Shown here: positions 27,267-36,071 of the stretch, piece by piece | How positions within the stretch are numbered: position 1 is the stretch's first letter | Layout: each line of letters begins with the position of its first letter | DNA from: Flagellimonas pelagia | Lineage (GTDB): Bacteria > Bacteroidota > Bacteroidia > Flavobacteriales > Flavobacteriaceae | Assembly (NCBI RefSeq): GCF_003584135.1 | Contig: NZ_QXFI01000024.1 | Span: forward strand, 24,365-88,364 | DNA: 64,000 nucleotides | Direction: 5' to 3' | Position numbers and translations under genes: made by a program | The notes under the pieces: generated by a model | Seen by the model: the letters and a program-made list of their open reading frames with translations, nothing else | The model's database searches: none | What the model was told of the DNA's origin: nothing

Positions 27267-27535
27267 TTCGAGAGGTAATTCTAATGAGTGATTACTTTAT
27301 TCTCACCAATGATAATCAAAATTTCAAAGAGATTGAAGTAATGCGGGGCATTCATTTGCAAATATACACAGGGGAAAACCACAGTTTTTATGTGGATTTC
27401 CTGTAATGGGGTCTCAAATAAATTTTCTAAATTGGAAAACTCCCCCATTTTAAAAGCCACTCAAAATGAGGTGTGTGTATTTCTTACCCTAAAATTGGCT
27501 TCCCTAATTTTTTGAATATTTAAAAATTACCGAAT

Positions 27536-27993
27536 ATGAAAGCCACGTTCCACTCTTATTTCTCATTTTTTGCTTTTTTTCAGTACCAATTTCAGCTCAA
27601 TATGGACGGTTTACAGAAGAAGAAAGACTTCGCGAACTCAGGAAAAATAGCGAACCATTACGTTTGCTTGTAGAGGATATCCGTAGGGCGGTTTACCCAA
27701 GCGAAAAGGACTTGGACGACTGTCTACCTCCTTTTACAAGTGGAACAATAACCCTTGAAGGGGCATCAGAAGGCGAGGCGGGAATTGAATTAAACCTAGT
27801 TCTGTTTAAAATAACATCAAAAAAGAACAAAGGGAAAATAAACAAATCTGTAATAACTTTTGTAAGGCACACGATTTGTAGTCCATTGATGGATAAAGTG
27901 AGAGATGGAAGCACGGAGAATTTTAATATTATTAGAAATCTTATTGTCTTATTGTTCAGCCTTTTCAGTTTATTAATTTTAGTGACTATTTGA
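27536..27993 (+). pseudogene. small exported hypothetical protein, probable 1-base frameshift after the start
   Basis: The frame ending at 27993 can be followed upstream through a clean signal peptide (PLLFLIFCFFSVPISAQYG) to an in-frame stop, without any start codon. One base earlier, in another frame, lies ATGAAAGCC at 27536. One extra A in that A run would give MKSHVPLL joined to the signal peptide, so a single-base deletion near 27539-27541 (or a sequencing slip) is likely. The rest, about 130 residues, has a hydrophilic middle and ends in a membrane helix (IVLLFSLFSLLILVTI). Function unknown. Confidence 0.6.
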
Positions 27994-28277
27994 AACCTTA
28001 CCCTATTTTTGAAGTTCTTTTGTAACCCAGTCGCACGTAATCATTGTTATATTTGCAATTTGAAATTTTTGGCAATCATATTATAAATATATTTCTTGGC
28101 ACTCAATTTTATGTCTGATATCTTACGATATAATATATATATATGACCTATCCTATGGAAAGCCTATTTCGCCCTCAAAAGATTTATGGATCTGCAGAAT
28201 AACTAGTTTTTAGTGCTTCATGAAACCTTTTATCCCTGCTTTCAAGTTTTTGCACAACCTGTGCATCGATTAATTCT
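27994..28277. other. A/T-rich intergenic stretch before the metal block
   Basis: No gene is visible. A TATATATATATATG run occurs near 28131-28144. This is the boundary between the small-gene region and the metal-resistance block. Confidence 0.5.
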
Positions 28278-28285
28278 TACCTTTG
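28278..28285 (+). promoter_or_regulatory. -7 box of the metal-efflux leader gene
   Basis: TACCTTTG matches TAnnTTTG exactly and ends 9 bases before the ATG at 28295, so the message would start almost at the ATG. The nearest TTG (28250-28252) is 25 bases upstream, longer than usual, which may point to activator-dependent use. Confidence 0.5.
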
Positions 28286-28294
28286 TTGAAATTT

Positions 28295-28690
28295 ATGAAA
28301 ACACTTTTTTCCATATCAATGTCGCTATTATTCTTTTTTCAGGGAATTAGTATTGATATGGACTTTTGTGGACCCATTAAAGAAATTTCAAGCATCCTAA
28401 TCCATTACCAAGACCATAAAGTTTATGGTGACTCTTTCCTTGAATATGTAGTTGAAGATTACTTTGGTAACGTAGCAAAAGCTGAAAGGCACCATAATGA
28501 CTCTGGTAAGCAGAAAACACCAATCCATTCCCATCAGCAATGTTGCCACCCTTTAGTATTAATTATTGCGAACAACAATTCGGCTTTAATTAATCTATTA
28601 AAGTTTGAAGGGAAAGAACAGTTTAACTTATATAAAGTAAACTTCACTTCCAGATATTTGGAATCGCTTTTCCAACCACCTAAAGTATAA
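28295..28690 (+). CDS. small exported His/Cys protein preceding the RND operon
   Basis: Protein of 131 residues, starting at the ATG at 28295 (a TTG at 28283 lies inside the -7 box). A signal peptide is followed by MDFCG, a central HH/HSHQQCCHP cluster and a C-terminal FQPPK. This FC...CC...PP layout is similar to the small HYC_CC_PP-type proteins that commonly precede CzcA/CusA genes in Bacteroidota, although the HYC motif is altered. A periplasmic metal-binding or sensing role is inferred from the Cys/His cluster and its position. Confidence 0.6.
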   Translation: MKTLFSISMSLLFFFQGISIDMDFCGPIKEISSILIHYQDHKVYGDSFLEYVVEDYFGNVAKAERHHNDSGKQKTPIHSHQQCCHPLVLIIANNNSALINLLKFEGKEQFNLYKVNFTSRYLESLFQPPKV

Positions 28691-28702
28691 TTCAGTTTTT
28701 TT

Positions 28703-28748
28703 AAGGATAGCTATATCCTTACGTGATGCTTTTCAAAATAAGCATCAC
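28703..28748. promoter_or_regulatory. two adjacent inverted repeats upstream of czcA-like gene
   Basis: AAGGATA/TATCCTT (28703-28709 and 28714-28720, loop 4) is followed by GTGATGCTT/AAGCATCAC (28723-28731 and 28740-28748, loop 8); both are perfect. No T tract follows the second. They may terminate the leader gene or act as operators for a regulator of the pump gene. Confidence 0.55.
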
Positions 28749-28775
28749 ATTATAAACGCATTGTATCTCATTGCA

Positions 28776-28806
28776 TTGCGATGTTTAAACTGAATTAATA
28801 CTTTTA
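28776..28806 (+). promoter_or_regulatory. candidate promoter of czcA-like gene
   Basis: TTG (28776-28778) and TACTTTTA (28799-28806; one mismatch to TAnnTTTG) are 20 bases apart and end 2 bases before the ATG, predicting a leaderless message. Confidence 0.4.
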
Positions 28807-28808
28807 CT

Positions 28809-31800
28809 ATGATTAACAAAATCATTTCATTTTCCATTAATAACAAGTTTATTATTGGGCTCTTCATAGTGGCACTGGTAGGTACGGGCATTTGGTCTAT
28901 GGCCACTATAAATCTGGGTTCTGTCCCCGATATTACCAACAACCAAGTACAGGTTATTACAGTAGCCCCAAATTTAGGTACTGAGGATATTGAACAATTT
29001 GTTACCTATCCTGTAGAATTGGCAATGGCCAACCTTCCTGACGTTATCGAGCTGCGTTCGGTATCTCGTTTTGGGCTGTCCGTGGTTACCATTGTTTTTA
29101 AGGACGAAGCAGGCACCTATCTTCCCCGGCAATTGGTGCAAGAAAAATTGACCGAAGTCGCCGGGGAAATTCCCGAAGGTTTTGGTACGCCTTTTATGGC
29201 ACCCATTACTACGGGTCTGGGCGAAATATTCCAATACACCTTAAAGGTAAAAGAAGGATACGAAGATAAATACGATGCAATGGAACTTCGTACCATTCAG
29301 GATTGGATTGTTAAACGCCAAATGGCATTAGTGCCCGGTGTGGTCGAGGTCAATGCTTTTGGGGGCTATGTGAAGCAGTACGAAGTGGCCATAAACCCTG
29401 ACAAACTAAAAAGTTTTGGCATTACCATGGGGCAGGTTTTTGAAGCCCTTAAGGTGAACAATGCCAATACAGGCGGTGCCTATATTGAAAAAAACCATCA
29501 GGCCAACTTTATCCGTGGCGAAGGTTTGGCCAGTAGCCTTGAAGATTTGGAAAATACGGTGGTTACTACCCAAAATGGAACACCTGTTCTGGTACGTGAT
29601 ATCGCTCAGAAAGTGGGCTATGGGAATCAGGTACGTTATGGGGCGTTTACCCAAGATGGCCACGAATCCGTGGGAGGTCAGATTTTGATGTTAAAGGGAG
29701 AAAGCCCAAGTAATGTGATCAATAATGTAGAAAAACGAATTGACGAGATACAAAAATCGCTTCCCGAGGGCGTTTATATTGAACCGTTCTTAAGCCGTGC
29801 CGAACTTATAGCCAGGACCACAAGTACGGTAGAGAAGAACTTGATTGAAGGTTCATTGATTGTGATCTTTGTGCTTGTACTGCTCTTGGGGAGTTTACGT
29901 GGCGGATTGATTACCGCTTCGGTAATCCCGTTATCATTACTCTTCGCATTTATCCTGATGAAACAGTTCGGCGTATGGGCAAATTTAATGTCCCTTGGTG
30001 CCATCGATTTTGGGATTATCGTGGATGGTGCGGTCATTATCGTGGAAGGTATGGTATTGCATATCCATCAACGGATGAAAAAATCAAAAGCAGCGATAGG
30101 TCAGGCCGAAATGGACGAAATGGCATACGAATCGGGAAGTACGATGATGAACTCTGCCTTTTTCGGTCAGCTTATCATTCTTATCGTATTTACACCAATC
30201 CTTTTCCTTACCGGAGTTGAAGGAAAAATGTTCCGTCCCATGGCATTTACCTTTGGTTTTGCCGTACTTGGGGCGATTATCCTATGCCTTACCTACGTAC
30301 CTATGGTTTCGGCCTTGTTCCTGAAACCTGCAAAAAACCAGGACCATTGGTTTGCCAAATTTGAAAATAGTATCGATAGGTTCAGTGATAAAATCATGGC
30401 AGGGTTGAACAAAGCCTATAAGCCATTGCTGTCGTTTGCATTGCGTTTTAAGGCTGGTATTGTTTTAGGGGCAGTTGCTTTACTGGCAATCGCAGGATTT
30501 ATATTCAGCACTATGGGTGGTGAATTTATCCCAAAGCTGGATGAAGGCGATATTGCCATGCAGGCCCTGATAAAACCGGGCAGTAGCCTTACCGAATCCA
30601 TTGAAGCTTCAAAAAAACTTCAGAACTTGATAAATGAATTTCCCGAAGTGAAGACCATGATCTCGAGGATCGGGGTGGCCGAAATCCCTACCGACCCCAT
30701 GCCCATGGACATTGCCGATAGTTACATCATCCTTGAAAAGGATAAGAGCAAATGGACCAGTGCGGAGAGCAAGGAAGAACTCATAGAAAAAATAAAGGAA
30801 AAGATTTCGGTTATCCCGGGGGTGAACTTCGTGTTTACCCAACCCGTAGAGCTCCGTTTCAATGAACTGTTGACGGGTGTCCGGGAAGATGTTGCCATCA
30901 AGATCTATGGTGAGGACCTGGATGTTCTGGCCGAAAAGGCACAGGAAATGGCGGCAATCATACAAACCGTAGATGGCGCTGGTGATGTACGGGCGGAAGC
31001 GACCAGTGGCCTGCCACAGATGACCGTTGTCTATAACCGGGCAAAGATGGCGCAATACGGGGTTACCATTGACAAGCTCAACGATTATGTGAGTGCCGCC
31101 TTCGCAGGGGAATCGGCAAGTGTCATATTCGAGGGCGAAAAGCGCTTTGACGTGGTCATCCGTCTGGCCGAGGACTATCGAAAGGATATCAACAACCTTA
31201 AAAATCTGTATATAGACCTGCCCAGTGGTAACCAAGTGCCCCTAAAGGAATTGGCGGACATCAGCTATAAACCCGGGCCCATGCAGATTTCCAGGGACAA
31301 TACCTACCGGCGAATCTATGTGGGGGTAAACGTTCGGGGCAGGGATGTCAAGTCCATGGTCGAGGAGGTTCAGCAAAAGCTCGATGCCCAGTTGAAACTG
31401 CCCCCGGGGTATTATATAACCTATGGCGGTTCTTTTGAGAACCTTCAAAGGGCGACCGACCGATTAATGATCGTAGTGCCTATTGCACTGTTCCTAATTT
31501 TCATATTGCTCTACTTTGCTTTGAGCTCGTTCTCACAGTCGGTAATGATTTATATGGCAGTACCCCTGGCAGCCATTGGTGGCGTGTTTGCCCTTTGGAT
31601 ACGGGGAATGCCATTCAGTATTTCCGCAGGAGTCGGATTTATCGTGCTTTTTGGTGTTGCAGTATTGAACGGACTGGTACTGATAAACAAATTCAATGAT
31701 TTAAAAGAAAGTGGTATGACAAATTTAAAAGACAGGATCTACGAGGCAACCCACGAGCGCTTGCGCCCTATATTGCTTACGGCAACGGCGGCCATTATGG

Positions 31801-33209
31801 GCTTTATCCCAATGGCGATTTCTACTTCCGGTGGTGCAGAAGTGCAGCGACCATTGGCAACCGTTGTTATTGGTGGCTTGATTACGGCAACCTTTTTAAC
31901 ATTGGTGGTAGTCCCGGTACTTTATAGTTGGTTGGAATCCCGTAAGGAGCGTAGAAATAATGGTGACGATACGGGTTATATCAAAAAAAGCCAAGCCATC
32001 ATTCCAGTTTTATTGTTGGTTGGAGGATTTTTATCATCTGGTAACCTATCGGCCCAAAACAATCCCATCGCTCAAACCTTGACTTTAGATGAAGCTATAG
32101 TAATGGCAAGGGAAAATTATCCCACCCTAAAGGAAGGACAAGCGTTCATAGACAGGGAACAGGCCTTGAAGGGCACCAGTTTTGACCTGGGCAGCACGTT
32201 TCTATATGCCGGCAGGGAAGACCAAGGCCTGAATCAGGGAAATCTGCGTACCTTCGGGGTACAACAGGGCAACATTGACCTGCTCTCCGGGTTTTCAAAA
32301 TCCAGGTTCTATAAGGAACGCACCAAGCTGGGCGAGAAATTCTATGACCTTAGTGAGCAGCAGCTGGTACGGGATGTGATGCAGGCCTATTATGAGATTG
32401 CCTACAATAAGGCCCGCCTGAAGCTTGCCGAGCGGCTGGACAGCATTTATGCCGATTTTGAAAGCGCGGCCAAATTAAGGTACGATAGCGGTGAGACCGG
32501 AAAACTCGCCTATATTTCGGCTACCTCGGAGTACCAACAAATACAGGTGTTAAAGCAACAGTCCTATGATGATATCGAGATTGCCAAAAGGGCATTGAAG
32601 CAATATCTGGGAATCGATGGTTCCATTGATACGATGGATGGGCCTTATGGGATCATAAACCCAATATCGGTTGTGGACACTTTGGATATAAGCAATAACC
32701 CGTTGCTGCAATTCGACCTTCAGAACGCTGCAGTGGGCAAAGCGAACGTAAAGGTCGAAAAATCCCAGTTCCTGCCAAAGTTCAGCCTGAGCTATGACAA
32801 TCTCAAGTATAATGATGTTACGGGGTTCAATGCCTATCAGGCGGGCATCAGCATCCCTTTGTGGTTCCTTCCGCAAAAAAATAGGGTAAGGGCGGCCAAG
32901 GCAGATGCCATGGTGGCCGAAAACCAGTATTTGACACAAAAGGCGACCACCGAGAGCCTGGTCTCCCAACTGTACAAAGCCCAGGACAAAACGTTGAAGT
33001 CGTTGAGGTACTATGAAGAAGCGGCACTGCCACTGGCAGAGGAACAGTTGACCACTGCCGAACTGGCAAACAAGGAAGGTGAGATAGACTACATTAGCTA
33101 TATCACCATCCTCAACAGTGCCATCAACATCAAAATAAACCATTTGGATTTCATCAACCAATATAACCAACAGGCCATTGAGATACAATATCAATTGGGC
33201 AATCTATAA
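28809..33209 (+). CDS. CzcA/CusA heavy-metal RND pump fused to a TolC-like channel domain
   Basis: Protein of 1466 residues. Residues 1 to about 1050 are a complete HME-RND proton/metal antiporter with 12 membrane helices; helix 4 carries DFGIIVDGAVIIVE (D400 onward), the pattern of the HME1 (Co/Zn/Cd/Ni) class and not of copper/silver CusA. After a short basic linker, a second signal-like hydrophobic segment (IIPVLLLVGGFLSSG, near 1063-1080) leads into about 390 residues of TolC-type coiled-coil repeats (YYEIAYNKARLKLAERL). The fusion places pump and outer-membrane channel in one chain, a layout seen in several Bacteroidota. The adaptor gene follows after 18 bases. Confidence 0.95.
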   Translation: MINKIISFSINNKFIIGLFIVALVGTGIWSMATINLGSVPDITNNQVQVITVAPNLGTEDIEQFVTYPVELAMANLPDVIELRSVSRFGLSVVTIVFKDEAGTYLPRQLVQEKLTEVAGEIPEGFGTPFMAPITTGLGEIFQYTLKVKEGYEDKYDAMELRTIQDWIVKRQMALVPGVVEVNAFGGYVKQYEVAINPDKLKSFGITMGQVFEALKVNNANTGGAYIEKNHQANFIRGEGLASSLEDLENTVVTTQNGTPVLVRDIAQKVGYGNQVRYGAFTQDGHESVGGQILMLKGESPSNVINNVEKRIDEIQKSLPEGVYIEPFLSRAELIARTTSTVEKNLIEGSLIVIFVLVLLLGSLRGGLITASVIPLSLLFAFILMKQFGVWANLMSLGAIDFGIIVDGAVIIVEGMVLHIHQRMKKSKAAIGQAEMDEMAYESGSTMMNSAFFGQLIILIVFTPILFLTGVEGKMFRPMAFTFGFAVLGAIILCLTYVPMVSALFLKPAKNQDHWFAKFENSIDRFSDKIMAGLNKAYKPLLSFALRFKAGIVLGAVALLAIAGFIFSTMGGEFIPKLDEGDIAMQALIKPGSSLTESIEASKKLQNLINEFPEVKTMISRIGVAEIPTDPMPMDIADSYIILEKDKSKWTSAESKEELIEKIKEKISVIPGVNFVFTQPVELRFNELLTGVREDVAIKIYGEDLDVLAEKAQEMAAIIQTVDGAGDVRAEATSGLPQMTVVYNRAKMAQYGVTIDKLNDYVSAAFAGESASVIFEGEKRFDVVIRLAEDYRKDINNLKNLYIDLPSGNQVPLKELADISYKPGPMQISRDNTYRRIYVGVNVRGRDVKSMVEEVQQKLDAQLKLPPGYYITYGGSFENLQRATDRLMIVVPIALFLIFILLYFALSSFSQSVMIYMAVPLAAIGGVFALWIRGMPFSISAGVGFIVLFGVAVLNGLVLINKFNDLKESGMTNLKDRIYEATHERLRPILLTATAAIMGFIPMAISTSGGAEVQRPLATVVIGGLITATFLTLVVVPVLYSWLESRKERRNNGDDTGYIKKSQAIIPVLLLVGGFLSSGNLSAQNNPIAQTLTLDEAIVMARENYPTLKEGQAFIDREQALKGTSFDLGSTFLYAGREDQGLNQGNLRTFGVQQGNIDLLSGFSKSRFYKERTKLGEKFYDLSEQQLVRDVMQAYYEIAYNKARLKLAERLDSIYADFESAAKLRYDSGETGKLAYISATSEYQQIQVLKQQSYDDIEIAKRALKQYLGIDGSIDTMDGPYGIINPISVVDTLDISNNPLLQFDLQNAAVGKANVKVEKSQFLPKFSLSYDNLKYNDVTGFNAYQAGISIPLWFLPQKNRVRAAKADAMVAENQYLTQKATTESLVSQLYKAQDKTLKSLRYYEEAALPLAEEQLTTAELANKEGEIDYISYITILNSAINIKINHLDFINQYNQQAIEIQYQLGNL

Positions 33210-33227
33210 TCTTAAAAAGAAAGAAAA

Positions 33228-34490
33228 ATGAAGAATATACTATTAGTTAGTACCGTATTATTGACACTTATGTTTCTGAGCTGTAACGATGCCCCAAAAT
33301 CCGAGCTTGGGCATAACGAAACGGAAGGCGTATCAAAAACCGAAGCACCTGGAGAAGATGCGCACGGAGAAGAGGGTCACGACGAAGAAGAAGGTGGCCA
33401 CGAAGGGGAAGAAGGGGAAGAAGGTGTTGTTGAACTTACAAAACAACAGGCCGAAACCATCGGTCTGGAAACGAAACCTCTGGAGGAACGTAATTTAGGG
33501 AACAACATTAAGGTAACAGGAACACTCGAACTCTTCCCACAGGACAGGGCAAACATTAGTCCCTTTATTGGTGGAAATGTTAGCTCGATCAAGGTAGTAC
33601 CGGGCAACATTGTGCGCAAGGGACAGGTGTTGGCCTATATAGAACACCCGGATATCATCGCCATGCAACAGGAATACCAGGAAAAGAATGACGAACTGGT
33701 ATTTTTAAAGCAGGATTTTGAGCGCAAAAAGACCCTCTATGACAAAGGGGTTTCCTCTGGCAAGGAATTCCAAATGGCGCAATCCAAATTTCGTTCCACC
33801 ACTTCCAGTGTAAACGGCCTAAAGTCCAAACTACGCTTGTTGGGACTGGACCCTTCCAAAGTGGCCGAAGGGGAGATCTATTCTGCCATCCCCATTATTA
33901 CGCCCATTAGTGGCTATGTGGGCGAAGTAATGGTAAGCCTGGGCGATTATGTGGCCCCACAATCCAAAATGTTCTCGATAAGCGATAATTCGAAAATCTA
34001 TGTCAATTTCAAAGTATATGAAAAGGACATCAAGCAGGTCAAGGAGGGACAACAGATTTATTTTTCAACAGCCTCAAAACCTAATGAATTGTTAAAGGCC
34101 ACCGTGCGTTCCATAGGGCAGACGTTTGAGAGCGATCCGAAGGCCATAGAGGTATTGGCAGATATCGAGAATAAAGACAAGGACCTTTTGCCCGGAATGT
34201 ATGTGGAGGGAAGAATTGTACAAGGAGAAAAATCAGGCTTTGCTGTTCCCGAGGAAGCTATTGTCCAGGAAGGTGAACAGTCTTATATCTTCATCATGGA
34301 TGAGGATGAAGAACCTGTTGAAAATAAAATGAAATATAAACGCATCCCCGTGAGCACGGGGGTCAACGATCTGGGGTTTGTTGAAGTTAACCTGCCTGCA
34401 GGAACACCCGAAAATATCAAAATAGTAACAAATGGGGCCTATACTCTTTCTTCAGAAATGGTGAAAGGCGAATTGGAGCACGGACATTAA
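33228..34490 (+). CDS. RND efflux periplasmic adaptor (CzcB/CusB type), lipoprotein
   Basis: Membrane-fusion protein of 420 residues. Lipobox FLSCND is followed by a 50-residue His/Glu-rich tract (GEDAHGEEGHDEEE and similar) that should bind divalent cations. The lipoyl/barrel-sandwich hybrid domain (VVPGNIVRKGQVLAYIEHPD, near 120-140), an alpha-hairpin (about 150-200) and the beta-barrel domain follow. It should link the pump to its channel domain and may hand over metal through the acidic tract. No C-terminal DUF3347 domain, unlike the truncated adaptor at 51187. Confidence 0.93.
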   Translation: MKNILLVSTVLLTLMFLSCNDAPKSELGHNETEGVSKTEAPGEDAHGEEGHDEEEGGHEGEEGEEGVVELTKQQAETIGLETKPLEERNLGNNIKVTGTLELFPQDRANISPFIGGNVSSIKVVPGNIVRKGQVLAYIEHPDIIAMQQEYQEKNDELVFLKQDFERKKTLYDKGVSSGKEFQMAQSKFRSTTSSVNGLKSKLRLLGLDPSKVAEGEIYSAIPIITPISGYVGEVMVSLGDYVAPQSKMFSISDNSKIYVNFKVYEKDIKQVKEGQQIYFSTASKPNELLKATVRSIGQTFESDPKAIEVLADIENKDKDLLPGMYVEGRIVQGEKSGFAVPEEAIVQEGEQSYIFIMDEDEEPVENKMKYKRIPVSTGVNDLGFVEVNLPAGTPENIKIVTNGAYTLSSEMVKGELEHGH

Positions 34491-34605
34491 TTCTCTAAAA
34501 ATCAAGGATTTTGATTCCGAGTTTGTTTATCGACTTAATTTAGTTAGTTAAAAATTAAAGAACAGGCTCGGTTCAAAATCGATTAAAAATTTAAACATTT
34601 TAAAA

Positions 34606-34944
34606 ATGAAAGAAATAAAAGCATTTGTTAAACCGAACAGGATACAAAGGGTCATCGAAGCCCTTAGCGATAAAGGTTTTAAAAGTATGACGCTTTCACA
34701 GGCGGAGGGTACTGGAGCATTCAAAGCAAAAGGCGCGAAGCCCTCATTGGATTTTCACGTAACCGATAGTCCGGTGGTAAAAGTGGAGCTGGTATGTCAA
34801 AATGAAGAAGCACAATCGGCAATCGATATTATTACGGAAAACGGTAAAACGCCCGACCCAGGGGACGGTATCATCTATTTATCGGATATTGAGGATGCCT
34901 TCCAGATCAAAACGGGGGAATCCTTAAAACGGTACGACCTCTGA
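34606..34944 (+). CDS. PII-like signalling protein (PII-NG type) linked to metal efflux
   Basis: Protein of 112 residues with the PII beta-alpha-beta outline starting MKEIKAFVKPNRIQRVIEAL. The T-loop (about residues 36-55, AEGTGAFKAKGAKPSLDF) lacks the Tyr51 that is uridylylated in GlnB, so classic nitrogen control is not expected. A group of PII-like proteins named PII-NG is known to be encoded next to CusA/CzcA pumps, as here, 115 bases after the adaptor. It could sense a nucleotide or metal and gate the pump or its regulation; this is inference. Confidence 0.82.
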   Translation: MKEIKAFVKPNRIQRVIEALSDKGFKSMTLSQAEGTGAFKAKGAKPSLDFHVTDSPVVKVELVCQNEEAQSAIDIITENGKTPDPGDGIIYLSDIEDAFQIKTGESLKRYDL

Positions 34945-34954
34945 CCCATCGCAC

Positions 34955-35377
34955 ATGGAAAAAATCGTCAAAAAATTGGAGAGCAAGGGAATACGACCCA
35001 CCCCGATGCGTCTGTTGACCTATAAAAAGTTACTGGAAAACGAGGTGGCCATCAGTTTGGGCGAATTGGAGAGTTTCTTCGAGAAGTCGGAAAGGAGTAC
35101 CCTTTTCCGGACGATGAAAACATTTGAGGAAAAAGGCATCGTACATCAAATAGAGGACGGTACGGGCATTATGAAATATGCGCTCTGTGAGGAAGACTGT
35201 GAATGTGAGGTGGGCAACGACCTGCACCTGCATTTTCATTGCACCCGGTGCAACGAGACCGTTTGTTTGACCGACCGTAAAATCCCGCAGGTAAACCTGC
35301 CCCAAGGATATATGGCAGAGGATATCAATCTGGTCGTAACGGGAGTATGCAATAAATGCAATGGCAATTTGGAGTAA
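34955..35377 (+). CDS. Fur family metalloregulator 1
   Basis: Repressor-type protein of 140 residues. The N-terminal winged helix (GIRPTPMRLLTYKKLLE) is followed by the metal-binding dimerisation domain with DLHLHFHCTRC and a second pair C-N-K-C near the end; the two CxxC pairs would hold a structural zinc. It starts 10 bases after the PII-like gene and so is co-transcribed with it. A paralogue lies at 41325. Zur-like or other divalent-metal sensing is likely given the neighbours, but which metal it senses is not visible. Confidence 0.9.
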   Translation: MEKIVKKLESKGIRPTPMRLLTYKKLLENEVAISLGELESFFEKSERSTLFRTMKTFEEKGIVHQIEDGTGIMKYALCEEDCECEVGNDLHLHFHCTRCNETVCLTDRKIPQVNLPQGYMAEDINLVVTGVCNKCNGNLE

Positions 35378-35411
35378 CCTTTAAGGACAATAATATCAAA
35401 AGAATACGACG

Positions 35412-35783
35412 ATGATAGCAATCTATAAAAAAGACCAAATCTTATATACCATCGCAGATCAAGAGCTGGATGCCGATGATGGGGCGACCTTAGTCAAGGC
35501 CCTGAATGAACATTTGAAAAGCAATGAACTGCCCGCTTGGTATATGGAAATGGAGCCTCGCAAAAAAGGAGTGAAGAAAAGCAGCGGTGAGAGGTTGGAT
35601 ATTTCCTTTCCCGAAGAAGCACGGCTTAAGAAAATAGCCTTGGTGGGCGAAAAAACATGGCAAGAACGGTTTACCGAATCGCTATTGCCGTTTAGTGAAG
35701 CCCACATAAAATATTTCGGACCTGAAGATGGAAACATGGCCAACAACTGGCTCGAACAAACAAGCAATAGCAATAGTAACTGA
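35412..35783 (+). CDS. SpoIIAA-like (STAS/SEC14-type) protein 1
   Basis: Cytoplasmic protein of 123 residues. The C-terminal half (KKIALVGEKTWQERFTESL then IKYFGPEDGNMANNWL) matches the SpoIIAA-like family (PF11964), an alpha/beta lipid-or-protein-binding fold; the first 40 residues are variable. Its paralogue at 36924 shares the VG-K-WQE and A--W motifs. Role in metal stress unknown; a membrane or ATPase-partner function is suggested only by position. Confidence 0.72.
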   Translation: MIAIYKKDQILYTIADQELDADDGATLVKALNEHLKSNELPAWYMEMEPRKKGVKKSSGERLDISFPEEARLKKIALVGEKTWQERFTESLLPFSEAHIKYFGPEDGNMANNWLEQTSNSNSN

Positions 35784-35810
35784 AACATGAATCTTTAAAT
35801 CTAGAAAATT

Positions 35811-36029
35811 ATGATGGACGATTGGTATTTTGGGGGAATGCACTGGATATGGTGGGGGTTATGGATAATCCTCATCTTCTGGATATTCCTGATTCCCTAC
35901 CCCACACCGGGACAGAAAAACAGAAAGGACAGGGCAATGGAAGCCCTGAGGGAGCGGTACGCCCGCGGCGAAATCGACGAAGAGGAGTTTGAGAAACGCA
36001 AGACGTTCCTGTTAAAGGACAAAAAATAA
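35811..36029 (+). CDS. small membrane protein with SHOCT domain
   Basis: Protein of 72 residues: an N-terminal tryptophan-rich membrane helix (MHWIWWGLWIILIFWIFLI) and a C-terminal SHOCT motif (LRERYARGEIDEEEFEKRK). SHOCT domains are short oligomerisation modules often attached to membrane proteins. It lies 27 bases after the SpoIIAA-like gene and is frequent in bacterial metal-resistance clusters; exact role unknown. Confidence 0.85.
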   Translation: MMDDWYFGGMHWIWWGLWIILIFWIFLIPYPTPGQKNRKDRAMEALRERYARGEIDEEEFEKRKTFLLKDKK

Positions 36030-36071
36030 CAGTGTTTTGCTTTTGACCGAACGACCATAACACCGTTATCT

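Noticed and set aside
28131..28144. TA dinucleotide run as a possible phase-variation tract
   Set aside because: It is about 150 bases from the next start and not between promoter elements, so length change would have no clear effect.
30609..31235. 208-codon minus-strand frame within the RND pump gene
   Set aside because: Lies wholly inside a conserved pump domain and has shadow-type composition.
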